Source of the DNA: DATARH01 sp963847345
Lineage (GTDB): Bacteria; Pseudomonadota; Alphaproteobacteria; ATCC43930; CGMCC-115725
Reading direction: 5' to 3'
Assembly (NCBI GenBank): GCA_963847345.1
Contig: CAWJZU010000016.1
Coordinates: 1-64,000 of the forward strand
DNA length: 64,000 nt
The position numbers and the translations under genes were made by a program. The notes under the pieces are model-generated. The model did not search any database. It worked only from the letters and a program-made list of their open reading frames with translations, and was not told the origin of the DNA. Below, in pieces: positions 8,756 through 18,743 of the stretch; within the stretch, counting starts at the first letter, position 1; the number at the start of each line of letters is the position of its first letter.

Positions 8756-10137
8756 TCATGGAGCCGGCTGCAGATCTGCGATTAGGGTGGGGATCAGTTC
8801 CGAGACGGTCGGGTGGATCGGCATCGCGCGCTGCAGCGCGGTGTATGGGACCCCCGCATTCATGACATCGAGGATCCCATGTATGGCCTCATCGCCGCCT
8901 GGGCCGAGGATCGCCGCGCCGAGGATCCTACGCGTCTCGGCGTCCACCGTGACCTTCATCAGCCCATGCGTCTCGCCTTTTTCGATCGCACGCGCGACCC
9001 GGCTCATCGGCCGCGAGGCACTCAGCAGCTTGCGGCCGCTCGCACGTGCCTGCGAGGTCGGTCAGGCCGACGCGGCCGAGCGGCGGATCGATATAGAGCG
9101 CATAGCCCAGGATGCGGTCGCCGACCCGCCGCGTTTCGCCGATCGAGCAGGTTGGCGGCGACGATCTCGAAATCATTGTAGGCGGTATGGGTAAAGGCGC
9201 CGCGGCCGTTGCAGTCGCCGAGCGCCCAGATGCCCGGAACGTTGGTGGCCAAGGCCTCGTCAACTTGGATGTAGCCGCGAACGTCGGTCGCTACACCGGC
9301 TGCATCGAGGCCCAGATCGTCCGTGTTGGGCCGCCGGCCGACCGCGAGCAGCACATCGGAACCGACGATCTCGGGGTCGCCTTCGCTGCACTGGACGCCG
9401 ACCGCGACGCCGGCGGCATGCGGCGCCAGCGTGATGCATTCGGCGCTGGTGCGCACGGCGATGCCTTCGCCTTCGAAGATTTCTCGGATTGCCTGCGAGA
9501 CGTCTTCGTCCTCCCGCGCAATCAGCCGCGGACCCATTTCGACCACCGTTACCCGGGCGCCGAACCGCCGGTACATCTGCGCGAATTCGAGCCCCACATA
9601 GCTGCCGCCGACCACGATCAGGTGCTCGGGGATGCGGTCCAGCTTCAGGATCGTGCTGTTGGTCAGAAACGGAGCTTCGCCGATGCCGGGAAGGTTCGGT
9701 ACGAGGGCGCGGCCGCCGACATTGATGAAGATGCGCGGCGCGGTCAGCCGCTCGTCGCCGACCCCAACAGTGTCGGGTGCAAGAAAACGAGCGTGCTCGG
9801 TGATCACCGTGCACCGCTCGGTGCCGCGTAGCCAGCCCTCGACGCCGGACCGCGATCTGGCAACGATCGCGTCGGCACGGGCCTTTACCCGCTCCATGTC
9901 CACGCGCGGCGGCACGTCAAGGATGACGCCGTAATCGGCGGCCCGGCGGGCGGTATGTGCGGCATAAGCGCTGGCGACCAAGGCCTTGGTCGGCGTGCAG
10001 CCGGTGTTGACGCAGGTGCCGCCAAACAGCTTGCGTTCGACGACCGCCACCGACATGCCGGCCTCGGCAAGCCGGATGGCAAGCGATGGTCCGGCCTGAC
10101 CCGCGCCGATAACGATCGCGTCGAAGCGTCTGCTCAT
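8756..10137 (-). pseudogene. Mercuric reductase-like flavoprotein, two frameshifts
   Basis: A FAD-dependent pyridine nucleotide-disulfide oxidoreductase of the mercuric reductase/lipoamide dehydrogenase group. The intact first frame shows the FAD motif VIGAGQAGPSLA, the redox disulfide GGTCVNTGCTPTKA, the NAD motif VVGGSYVGLEFAQMY and ATNVPGIWALGD. The C-terminal dimerisation domain needs two frame changes, near 9143 and 9056; both look like single-base insertions. It ends with AMPIHPTVSELIPTL, which holds the conserved His-Pro-Thr and Glu. All expected motifs survive, so the lesions are either recent or sequencing errors. The ATG at 10137 is chosen because the Rossmann fold follows at once. 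Confidence 0.75.
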
Positions 10138-10234
10138 CAGATCATCCTTTCGCAAGGATTGACACAATACCGTCTATCGGTATGGGCATGCCGCTCCGGT
10201 TCCTCGGCGGCACCGGCCGAACGACAGCCGCGGG

Positions 10235-10690
10235 TCAGCCGCACGTGAATGCGAAAGCCTGCGCCCCGGATCGAGAAACTCGATCTCGGTTTGCCGATCG
10301 GCAATCGACCCGGGCTGTCGGATCGGCAAATAGAGCCGCTCGCCGTTGACCGTGCCGTTTCCCTCCTCGTCGATGTCGATCCCGCGAGCCGTGCCCGGAG
10401 GAGCCGTCGATCGACACGCAAATCGCACGGACCTCCCCGGCATGGCCGGTCCCATGACGAGGTGGAGATCACGAGCGTGGAAGCGATGCACGCTCCGGCC
10501 GTTGGCTTGTTTGAGCACGGCACCTTGCTCGCGCACCGTCCAATCGCCCGAAAGAGCCCGATGATTAAGGCTCAACCGCTGCGGCAAGGAATAGACGCGG
10601 TGCTGGTCGCGTGCGGCACCGCCCGCGGAGGCGAATGTCCCTGCGCCATCGTATCGGACGTAAGTCTCCGGGGATCTCAGAATTCACCAA
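10235..10690 (-). pseudogene. DipZ/thioredoxin-like protein, C-terminal remnant
   Basis: Reading leftward from about 10690, a frame without a start gives SPETYVRYDGAGTF, then SLNHRALSGDWTVREQGAVL and RFHARDLHLVMGPAMPGRSV. These match the C-terminal beta domain that follows the thioredoxin domain in DipZ-type and related thioredoxin proteins. A frame change near 10265 leads to the short end AFAFTCG at 10235. The CcdA-like and thioredoxin parts are missing, so only the tail remains. Confidence 0.5.
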
Positions 10691-11351
10691 TCCGCGGGAA
10701 ATTCGGCGGCGCGGAGATCGACCAAAGCTGCTGTCGGCGGGCAAGCGACACTCCGAGCTTCGCGGCCGAAGCACGCCTTCGGTATCCGCTAAGGCCCCGA
10801 TCGGCGCCACCAGCCCGGTGGCAAGCATTGCGATGAACTCGAGCCGACCTGTTCTCATCGACGGCCCTCCATCTGCTCGAGAGCACTTTGCGTCACAAAC
10901 CCGTCGACCTCGACGACAAGGGCAGCTTGTGCCCTTTAGCGAGGTTCCGACCAATCTCTTTCTGGACGACGCGGGCAAATCCACCCACGAGCTGCTTCGC
11001 GCAAGGTTTGGCGTTCTACGGCCCAGTCGAAGCCACTGCCGGGTGATCGCCAGTATTTCAATAGCCGCAGGCTTTTACAGTTTTGCTCCAGCCCGTCATC
11101 ACTCGGCGCGCCCGGGGCCCCAGTGGCGTAGACCAGAAGCAAATGCGGGTCAGTGTAGCGATATAATCGGCTCTCGAAACAAAGAATCCACAATCGGGCG
11201 CAGTCCGGTCAGAGCCGGCCAGAGGGCAGCCGTCAAACCGGGCTCTGGCCGATGCCAGCGATTCTTTTCGGGGCTCTGACTGCGCGAGGCGAGCGGGTTT
11301 CTCATCAGCCGGCTAATGCTACAATCGTCTCCGCAAATTGGGAGGAAGCCG
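10691..11351. other. Gene-free stretch with a possible lost N-terminus
   Basis: No complete gene is visible. On the minus strand an ATG at 10858 begins MRTGRLEFIAMLATGLVAP followed by IGALA, which looks like a signal peptide, but the frame loses meaning within 30 codons and runs into the DipZ remnant. It may be the beginning of another deleted secreted protein. The last 60 bases hold the promoter and ribosome binding site of the gene at 11352. Confidence 0.3.
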
Positions 11352-12248
11352 ATGCTGGGTAGCGTGGGATTTATTGGGCTCGGCAATATGGGCGGGCCGA
11401 TGGCGCTCAACCTCGTGAAAGCCGGGTTCGAGCTGGTCGTGCACGACATCAACCCGGCACGGCTGGACCCGCTGGTCGCGGCCGGCGTGACCGTCGAAAC
11501 CTCACCCGAAGCCGTGGCGGCCAGATGCCATCGTACGATCTGCATGGTCGAGACCACCGCCCAGGCCGAAGCCGTGATTCTCGGTGAGACGGGGATCGTT
11601 CAAGCGGCGAAGCAGGGCGACATTGTGCTGTGTATGAGCACGATCGATCCGCTCGCGGCGCGGCGCATTTCGGAGCAACTGGCGCAAAAAGGGGTGGCAA
11701 TGCTGGACGCGCCCGTCAGCGGCGGCACGCATGGCGCAGCGGCGGGTACTCTCTCCGTGATCGTCGGCGGGCCGGCCGACACCTTCGCGGCGAGCGAGGA
11801 TCTCTTCCGTGCGATGGGCAGGAACGTGTTCCATGTCGGGGATCTCGGTCATGGCCTCGCGATGAAACTGATCAACAACATGCTTGGCCAAATCGCGACG
11901 GTTGCGATCGCCGAGGCATTGGTGTTCGGCAAAAAGGCCGGCCTCGACCCCAAGAAGATTTTCGAAGTGGTCAGTGTCAGCACCGGTAACAGCGTCCAGT
12001 TTCAGAACCGGGTGCCGCGCATGCTCGCCCGCAACTTCGCGCCGGGCGGAACGATCGATATTTCGTACAAGGACCAGGAATTGGAAACCGGCTACGCCAA
12101 GGCGCTTGGAGTGCCCCTGCTGATGGCCAATCTGAGCCAGCAGGTTTATCAGATGGGCCGCGCTGCCGGGCTGAACAAAGAAGACGGATCGGCCATCATC
12201 AAGGTGTTCGAGCGTATGGCCGGCATCACAATTGGTGGAGACGACTGA
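11352..12248 (+). CDS. NAD-binding beta-hydroxyacid dehydrogenase (HIBADH family)
   Basis: A 298-residue member of the 3-hydroxyisobutyrate/tartronate-semialdehyde dehydrogenase family, which oxidises beta-hydroxyacids with NAD(P). The N-terminal Rossmann motif is GFIGLGNMGGPMA, followed by the substrate-binding DAPVSGGTHGAAAG and the catalytic-Lys segment GLAMKLINNM. The all-helical C-terminal domain is complete. GGAGGAAG lies five bases before the ATG at 11352, which decides the start over an earlier ATG at 11316. The gene stands alone, so the substrate is not predictable from context. Confidence 0.9.
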   Translation: MLGSVGFIGLGNMGGPMALNLVKAGFELVVHDINPARLDPLVAAGVTVETSPEAVAARCHRTICMVETTAQAEAVILGETGIVQAAKQGDIVLCMSTIDPLAARRISEQLAQKGVAMLDAPVSGGTHGAAAGTLSVIVGGPADTFAASEDLFRAMGRNVFHVGDLGHGLAMKLINNMLGQIATVAIAEALVFGKKAGLDPKKIFEVVSVSTGNSVQFQNRVPRMLARNFAPGGTIDISYKDQELETGYAKALGVPLLMANLSQQVYQMGRAAGLNKEDGSAIIKVFERMAGITIGGDD

Positions 12249-12791
12249 TAGGTGATACCTACTTTAACTGCGGCGGGGATGCGACTTGTTCCACTCCTCT
12301 TGTTCAACCCCTGCCCTTGCAGCCCAAGCTGATAATAAAGCAGCGCGCCCCCTGCGGCGGTCGCTTCGGCGGGCGTCTTCGGCATGGATCGGGATCAAAC
12401 CCTTTGGTAACGTCCCCGCCAGCTAGCTGTGGCTGATCGTGTGACCAACGTGCGCGGTTGTCAAATCGAGCCGAAAATCGGCGAGCCGGCCGGGCGACAA
12501 GGCGCGGGCGTCGTCGTCATCGATCGGGGTGTGACAGCTGCGGTGCTCCACGTCCGGCAAACAGGCGGCCGAGATCTTCGCGAGCGGGGCGACAAAGTAG
12601 GACTCTTTTAAGGGTCCAAACCACGGGCATCGCCCGGACCGATTATAAGGCTGATCTGAATCAACGCGCCGTCTTCTAGATACCGATAGCGTCTTTGTTG
12701 CGGTATTGCGAGGTGCAGCAAGAAATGCCTTCGAGAGCAACTGAGATGACGGCCTATCGGCTGAGGACCGCGAGGTCTATTGGAGGTCAAG
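12249..12791. other. Intergenic stretch without a convincing gene
   Basis: Short open frames exist on both strands here, including a minus frame with DVEHRSCHTPIDDDDARALS, but none has a good start, a recognisable family or a clear codon signal. The distal end must carry the promoter of the efflux operon starting at 12792. I see no terminator or operator that I would defend. Confidence 0.3.
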
Positions 12792-13898
12792 ATGGTCATT
12801 GTCGAAATTGTCAAACAGACCAGCCGCCCCTTAGCCGTCACGGCCGGGATGCTGGCCGCTGTCTTACTCGCCGTCGCGCCTAGCACAGCATACGCGCAGC
12901 CTGCGGAGCCCCGGCCCGTCCGAACCGTCGTCGTCGCCGCCCGCGCCGAGGGGGAACCGGTGTCGCTCACCGGCCATATCCGGGCGCGCACCGAGCAAAG
13001 TCTTGCCTTCCGCATCGATGGCAGGATGATCGCGCGCCATGTCGATGTAGGGCAAACCGTCAAAGCAGGCGAGGTTGTCGCCGACCTCGACCCGCAGCCT
13101 AAGCAGGATGCACTGCGCGCCGCGCAGGCCAAGCAGGCTTCGGCGCAGGCAGCCCTTCGTGAAGCCGCAAACAACATAGAGCGCCAGCGGATACTGGTCG
13201 CCCAGGGTTGGAGCACCCGGGTGATGTTCGATGCCGCGGAGAAGAAGTTCCTCGCCGCGAAAGCCGACGTCGATTCCGCCGCGGCCGACCTGCACGCCGC
13301 CGAAGACCAGCTTGGCTACACGAAATTGCTGGCGGATTCCCCAGGCGCGGTGACCGCCAAGGGCGCGGAGGCCGGCGAGGTCGTGAAGGCCGGCCAGATG
13401 ATCGTCACGATCGCGCTCGATGACGGCGCCGACGCGGTGTTCGACGTGCCGGCAAGCCTCCTGCGCCAGGTGTCTCCCGACCAGGAGATCAGCATAGCGC
13501 TGACCGACGATCCCACGATCCGCACCGTCGGACGGGTGCGGGAACTGGCACCTCAGGCGGACCCGGTGACGCGCAGTTACCGCGCCAAAGTCGGGCTGAC
13601 CGAGCAGCCGGAAGCCATGCGGCTGGGCGCGACGGTCACCGGGCAGGCGCGCATGACGGCCCCGGGCGGCATCGAGCTGCCGGCCACGGCTCTGACCATG
13701 GTAGACAACAAGCCGGCCGTCTGGGTCGTCGATCCGCAGAGTCACCAGGTCTCGCTGCGGCCGGTCCAGCTGCAACGCCAGGACTCTGCCGACATTGTCG
13801 TGGCGAAAGGGCTCGAGGGCGGAGAAATCGTGGTGACCGCCGGCGTTCACGCCTTGCGGCCCGGCCAGAAGGTTCGCCTGCTGGAGGCCTCGCAATGA
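12792..13898 (+). CDS. RND efflux periplasmic adaptor subunit
   Basis: A 368-residue membrane fusion protein that would bridge an inner-membrane RND pump and an outer-membrane channel. It starts with a hydrophobic N-terminal segment ending AVAPSTAYAQP, consistent with secretion. The barrel-sandwich (lipoyl) halves are recognisable as HIRARTEQSLAFRIDGRM and later ADSPGAVTAKGAEAGEVVKA, separated by an alpha hairpin. The beta-barrel and membrane-proximal regions follow. GGAGG lies just before the ATG at 12792. Its stop overlaps the pump gene by ATGA, so the two are translated together. No outer-membrane factor is nearby, so a distant TolC-type channel is presumably used. Confidence 0.92.
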   Translation: MVIVEIVKQTSRPLAVTAGMLAAVLLAVAPSTAYAQPAEPRPVRTVVVAARAEGEPVSLTGHIRARTEQSLAFRIDGRMIARHVDVGQTVKAGEVVADLDPQPKQDALRAAQAKQASAQAALREAANNIERQRILVAQGWSTRVMFDAAEKKFLAAKADVDSAAADLHAAEDQLGYTKLLADSPGAVTAKGAEAGEVVKAGQMIVTIALDDGADAVFDVPASLLRQVSPDQEISIALTDDPTIRTVGRVRELAPQADPVTRSYRAKVGLTEQPEAMRLGATVTGQARMTAPGGIELPATALTMVDNKPAVWVVDPQSHQVSLRPVQLQRQDSADIVVAKGLEGGEIVVTAGVHALRPGQKVRLLEASQ

Positions 13899-16800
13899 GC
13901 GGCTTCAACCTGTCCGCCTGGGCGATCGCGCATCGCTCCATTGTATACTTCCTGATGGCGGCGCTCGTTGTCCTCGGCATCGCCTCCTACCTGCGATTGG
14001 GGCGCAACGAGGACCCCGTCTTCACCACCAAGATTATGGTCGTGCAGGCGCAATGGCCGGGCGCGACGCTGCACGATACGCTTCTCCAGGTCACCGAGCG
14101 GATTGAGCGCAAGCTGCAGGAGACCCCTAACCTCGACTACGTGAAGAGCTTTACCAGGGCGGGTCAATCGACGGTTTTCGTCTATCTGAAAGGATCGACC
14201 GGGCCGAAAGCTGTGTCAGACACCTGGTACCAGGTCCGCAAGAAGGTGAAGGACATCGAGCTGACGCTGCCGTCGGGGGTGATCGGTCCTGTCGCCGACG
14301 ACGAGTTCGGCGATACCTACGGCATCATTTACGGCTTTACCGCGGACGGGTTCACCAATCGCGAGTTGCGCGACTATGTGGAGGACATCCGCTCGCGGCT
14401 GCTGCAGGTGCCCGATGTCTCCAAAGTCAACCTGATCGGCACCCAGCCCGAGCGCATCTACATTCAGTTCTCGCCCGCCAAGCTGGCCGGCTATGGTCTC
14501 ACCCCCGCCTCGCTGGCGGCGGCGCTGCAGGCGCAGAACATCGTGGTGCCGTCCGGCACCATCACCACCGACGCGGAGAACGTAATCCTGCGGGTCAGCG
14601 GCGCGTTGAAATCCGAGAAGGATATCCTCGCCGTCAATTTTTCCGTCGGCGACCGGATCATCCGGCTCGCCGATATCGCCGAGGTGCGGCGGGAGGACAA
14701 GGATCCGCCCGACCCGATCTTCCGCGTCAACGGTAAGCCCGCTCTGGGCCTGTCGATTTCAATGCGCGACGGCGGCGACGTGCTGGCGCTGGGCGAGCAC
14801 ATCCATCAGACCATGGAGGAGCTTAAGGCCGACCTGCCGATCGGCATCGAACCGCTCATGGTCGCCAACCAGCCGGATACGGTCAAAGACTCGATAAATG
14901 AGTTCATGAAAGCCCTGTGGGAGGCGATCGCCATCGTTCTCGGGGTGAGCATCGTGAGCCTTGGCCTGCGCGCCGGCACAATCGTCATCATCTCGATTCC
15001 GCTGGTGCTGGCGATCGTCTTCGCGGCAATGGAGGCGCTCGGCATCGACCTTCAGCGCATCTCGCTCGGCGCCCTGATCATTGCACTGGGGCTGCTGGTG
15101 GATGATGCGATGATCACCATCGAGAGCATGGTCACCCGCCTGGAGCGCGGCGACAACAAGGAGCAGGCCGCAATCTTCGCCTATGCGTCGACCGCTCTTC
15201 CGCGGCTCACCGGAACGCTGGTTACCATCGCCGGGTTCCTGCCAGTCGGCTTCGCCCGGAGTGATGCCGGCGAGTACACGTTCTCGCTGTTCGCCGTGGT
15301 GGCCCTGGCCCTGCTGGCCTCCTGGGTGGTCTCCGGTATGTTTGCCCCGGTTGTCGGTTTGGCGCTGCTTCGCCCTCCCAAGAATCCGCATGGTGAGACC
15401 TTGGGTCCGGCGATGCGCCTGTTCCGCCGCTGCCTGGTAGCCGCGATGCGGGCCAAGTGGATCACGATCGCGGTCACGGTTGCTCTGTTCGTCGCGGCGC
15501 TCGCCGGCACCCGTCTGGTACCGGAGCAGTTCTTCCCGTCCTCCGACCGCGCCGAGCTGCTGGTGGATTTGAAGCTGCAGGACAATTCCTCGATCCTGGC
15601 GACGCGCGATGTGACCGCTGCATTCGACCAGGTGCTCGCTGCCGATCCGGATATCGAGCGGTTCTCAACCTATGTCGGCCAGGGCGCCATCCGTTTCTAC
15701 CTGCCGCTCGACGTTGCCTTGGCGAACGACTTCTTCGCCCAATCGGTAGTGGTGACAAAAGGGCTCGAACAGCGCGAGCAGGTGCGCGCGCGGCTAGAAC
15801 AGGTGCTGGCGACACGCTTCCCGCAGGTGGTCGCGCGGGTCTATCCGCTGGAGCTTGGCCCGCCGGTGGGTTGGCCGGTGAAATACCGCGTGATCGGGCC
15901 AGACCCGCAGCGTGCGCACGCGATCGCCTTGCAGGTGGCCGATCTGCTGGGGACGGCCAAGGGCGTGCGCAACGTCAACTTCGATTGGATCGAGCCGGCG
16001 CGGGTCATGCGCATCCAAATCGACCAGGACCAAGCGAGGCAGCTCGGCCTCAGTTCGCAGGACGTGGCAACGGCGCTGAACAATGTTGTCACCGGCACTA
16101 CGGTGACGCAGGTGCGCGATAGCATCTACCTGATCGACGTGGTCGCGCGCGCCGAACAGGTGCAGCGGACATCGCTCGAATCGCTACGCTCGCTGCAAAT
16201 CTCGTTGTCCAATGGGCGGGTGGTGCCGCTGCGGCAGATCGCCAGCTTCGATTACACGCAGGAATATCCGATCGTCTGGCGGCGCAACCGCATTCCGACC
16301 CTGACCGTCCAGGCTGATGTCGTGCCGGGCGTACTGCCGGCGACCGCGGTGCAGGCCGCGCAGCCTGCCATCGACAAGCTCGCGGCAACCCTGCCGAGCG
16401 GCTACCGGATCGAGACGGGCGGCTCGGTCGAGGAGAGCGGCAAGTCCAAGGCTTCGGTGATCGCCGTCGTGCCGATAATGATCCTGGTGATTCTGACCAT
16501 CCTGATCTTCCAGTTGAAGAGCTTCCAGCGCGTCTTGCTGGTGTTGAGCGTGGCGCCGCTCGGCATCATCGGCGCTGTGGGGGCCCTGCTGCTGGCGCAG
16601 GCTCCGCTCGGTTTTGTCGCGATCCTGGGTATTCTGGCGCTGGGCGGCATGATCGCGCGAAATTCGGTTATCCTGATCGATCAGATCGAGCACGAACGTG
16701 CAGCGGGCCAGCATCCGTGGGACGCAGTTGTCATCGCCGCGATCCACCGGACCCGCCCGATCCTGCTCACCGCCTCCGCCGCCACGCTCGGCATGATCCC

Positions 16801-16981
16801 GATCGCGCCAACGGTATTCTGGGGCCCGATGGCGTTTGCGATCATTGGCGGCCTGACCGTCGCGACGGTGCTGACCCTGATCTTCCTGCCCGCCTTGTAC
16901 GTCGCCTGGTTCCGGATCGCCGAACCTTCCCGCCCTGAGAGCATAGAAGGGGCCGACACGCACGCGGTACATGCCGCCTGA
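13895..16981 (+). CDS. RND efflux transporter, inner-membrane permease
   Basis: A 1028-residue proton-driven AcrB-superfamily pump. Visible hallmarks are the first membrane helix with YLRLGRNEDPVFTTK, the porter domain (ATLHDTLLQVTERIERKL), and the duplicated 12-helix layout. Helix 4 carries LGLLVDDAMITIESMV, the region with the paired aspartates of the proton relay. The second half repeats with ILALGGMIARNSVILIDQIE. Length is normal and the frame is intact. It overlaps the adaptor gene by four bases. Substrate class cannot be read from sequence; drug or solvent export is typical of the family. Confidence 0.93.
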   Translation: MSGFNLSAWAIAHRSIVYFLMAALVVLGIASYLRLGRNEDPVFTTKIMVVQAQWPGATLHDTLLQVTERIERKLQETPNLDYVKSFTRAGQSTVFVYLKGSTGPKAVSDTWYQVRKKVKDIELTLPSGVIGPVADDEFGDTYGIIYGFTADGFTNRELRDYVEDIRSRLLQVPDVSKVNLIGTQPERIYIQFSPAKLAGYGLTPASLAAALQAQNIVVPSGTITTDAENVILRVSGALKSEKDILAVNFSVGDRIIRLADIAEVRREDKDPPDPIFRVNGKPALGLSISMRDGGDVLALGEHIHQTMEELKADLPIGIEPLMVANQPDTVKDSINEFMKALWEAIAIVLGVSIVSLGLRAGTIVIISIPLVLAIVFAAMEALGIDLQRISLGALIIALGLLVDDAMITIESMVTRLERGDNKEQAAIFAYASTALPRLTGTLVTIAGFLPVGFARSDAGEYTFSLFAVVALALLASWVVSGMFAPVVGLALLRPPKNPHGETLGPAMRLFRRCLVAAMRAKWITIAVTVALFVAALAGTRLVPEQFFPSSDRAELLVDLKLQDNSSILATRDVTAAFDQVLAADPDIERFSTYVGQGAIRFYLPLDVALANDFFAQSVVVTKGLEQREQVRARLEQVLATRFPQVVARVYPLELGPPVGWPVKYRVIGPDPQRAHAIALQVADLLGTAKGVRNVNFDWIEPARVMRIQIDQDQARQLGLSSQDVATALNNVVTGTTVTQVRDSIYLIDVVARAEQVQRTSLESLRSLQISLSNGRVVPLRQIASFDYTQEYPIVWRRNRIPTLTVQADVVPGVLPATAVQAAQPAIDKLAATLPSGYRIETGGSVEESGKSKASVIAVVPIMILVILTILIFQLKSFQRVLLVLSVAPLGIIGAVGALLLAQAPLGFVAILGILALGGMIARNSVILIDQIEHERAAGQHPWDAVVIAAIHRTRPILLTASAATLGMIPIAPTVFWGPMAFAIIGGLTVATVLTLIFLPALYVAWFRIAEPSRPESIEGADTHAVHAA

Positions 16982-17138
16982 GTCGCGGGGCGCAACCCTC
17001 GCCGGCGCATCGCCGCGCCGCCTCGCGCGTCACCGAGGCCACGGCATGCAGTGCGATTTTCGGGGATCTCTGCGGCGTTTCCAGCCGTCACAATCTTCGA
17101 GCGCAACGACCGAAAAAGATCAGGTACCGGAATTGCCC

Positions 17139-18698
17139 TTATTCGCGCTCAGCGGCACCGGTCGGCGCCCGCTTTGCGGCCGAGGTCACATCGTGCAGCC
17201 ATTGCCAGACGGCCGAACTCAGCATGGCTTCCGTGCACCGCCAGCGCCAATTGCCTTCGGAGCGGCCGGGCCGGTTCATGCGCGCCTCGTCCCCCAGGTT
17301 CAGTAGGTCCTGCAGCGGGGCCATTGCCAGCGCGGCCGCCGAGTTCCACGCAAGCTCGATTAGCGCCGGGGCCGCTTCGCCGGTCTCCAGGGACGGGCGC
17401 CTCAGGTAATCCCACACAGTCTGCCGCTGCTGTTCAGACAACGCCTCGAACCAGCCGCGGCTGGTGGGATTGTCGTGGGTGCCCGTATAAACGACCGTGT
17501 TGTGCGCGTAATTGCCAGGCAAATGCGGGTTGTCGCCGTTTCCGTCAAAGGCGAACTGGAGCACCCGCATCCCGGGCAGCCCGAAGCGGTCGCGCAATGC
17601 CGTGACGTCGGGCGTGATCAGCCCCAGATCCTCGGCGACGAACGGCAGCGCACCCAGCGCCGCTTGCGCGGCCGCAAAGAAATCGGCGCCCGGACCGGGG
17701 ACCCAACCCCCGGTCGCCGCCGTCGCCGACCCGGGAGGCACGCACCACGCCGCGGCGAAAGCGCGGAAGTGATCCAGGCGTACCACGTCGACATGGGCGA
17801 GCTGGTTAGCCAGCCGCTCGATCCACCAGCGGTAGCCATCGCGCCGCAGGGCCTGCCAATCGTAAACGGGGTTGCCCCAGAGCTGACCCGTGGCGCTGAA
17901 GTAATCCGGTGGCACGCCCGCGACGAACAGCGGACGCCGGTGTTCGTCGAGCCGGAAGAATTGCGGCGCGGCCCATACGTCGCTCGAATCCGGCGAGACG
18001 TAGAATGGCAGGTCGCCGAGGAGGCGCACCCCTCGGGAGCGCGCGTATTCCTTCAGCCGGCCGCCCTGACGGAGTAGCAGGAATTGCGCGAACCTTGTCT
18101 CGTCGCACGTTGCTTTCAGCTCCCGCCGCGCCGCTTCGAGCGCGGCCGGCTCACGCCGCGCTAGTTCGCCCGGCCAGTATAGGTAGGCAGCGCCCTCGAA
18201 CCGGGTCTTCAGCGCCCGAAACAAAGCGTAATCGTCGAGCCAGTTTCTCTGCTCGTCGCAGAATGCCGCGAAAACGGAGCGCAAGTCCGGGCGCGCGCCG
18301 GAGCTGAAATTCCGCCAGGCGATGCCGAGCAGCCGCCGCTTGAACGGGATGATTGCGGTGTAATCGACGGAGGCGGCGGCGCCGGCATTGCCGTCGCAGT
18401 CGCCCGGCTGCAGCAGTCCCTCCTCGACCAGGTCGTCCGGGCTGATCAGCAAATCATTGGCGGCGAAAGAGGACAGGGACTGGTAGGGCGAATTGCCGTA
18501 GCCGGTCGGCCCCAGCGGCAGCGCCTGCCACCAGCTCTGTCCGGCCGCGTGCAGGCGGTCTATCCACTTCCGCGCGGTCGGCCCCAGATCGCCGATGCCG
18601 TGGCGGGACGGAAGCGAGGTGACGTGCGCCAGGATCCCGCTCGCGCGGTAGTCCGGCGGAAACGGGAGCACGATCGGGTGCCGGCCGTCATCTGGCAT
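17139..18698 (-). CDS. malQ: 4-alpha-glucanotransferase (amylomaltase, GH77)
   Basis: A 519-residue GH77 enzyme that transfers alpha-1,4-glucan segments between maltodextrins in the cytoplasm. The N-terminus has SGILAHVTSLPSRHGIGDLG and WWQALPLGPTGYGNSPYQS, both diagnostic. The nucleophile lies in VVRLDHFRAF (Asp about residue 309), the acid/base in LPFVAEDLG, and the third acidic residue in HDNPTSRGW. Length is normal. It is the last gene of a run including a permease, sugar-phosphate fragments, a patatin and glgX, so it likely takes up maltodextrins released by the debranching enzyme. Confidence 0.95.
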   Translation of the reverse strand: MPDDGRHPIVLPFPPDYRASGILAHVTSLPSRHGIGDLGPTARKWIDRLHAAGQSWWQALPLGPTGYGNSPYQSLSSFAANDLLISPDDLVEEGLLQPGDCDGNAGAAASVDYTAIIPFKRRLLGIAWRNFSSGARPDLRSVFAAFCDEQRNWLDDYALFRALKTRFEGAAYLYWPGELARREPAALEAARRELKATCDETRFAQFLLLRQGGRLKEYARSRGVRLLGDLPFYVSPDSSDVWAAPQFFRLDEHRRPLFVAGVPPDYFSATGQLWGNPVYDWQALRRDGYRWWIERLANQLAHVDVVRLDHFRAFAAAWCVPPGSATAATGGWVPGPGADFFAAAQAALGALPFVAEDLGLITPDVTALRDRFGLPGMRVLQFAFDGNGDNPHLPGNYAHNTVVYTGTHDNPTSRGWFEALSEQQRQTVWDYLRRPSLETGEAAPALIELAWNSAAALAMAPLQDLLNLGDEARMNRPGRSEGNWRWRCTEAMLSSAVWQWLHDVTSAAKRAPTGAAERE

Positions 18699-18743
18699 GT
18701 CGCGTTACCACCTCGTCCGGGGTCAGAGCGTCATTCAAAATCG

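Noticed and set aside
12423..12740. 105-codon minus-strand frame as a gene
   Set aside because: No ribosome binding site, no recognisable motif and no clear codon bias.
12864..13895. 343-codon minus-strand open frame over the efflux adaptor
   Set aside because: Antisense shadow; no start signal and no recognisable domain.
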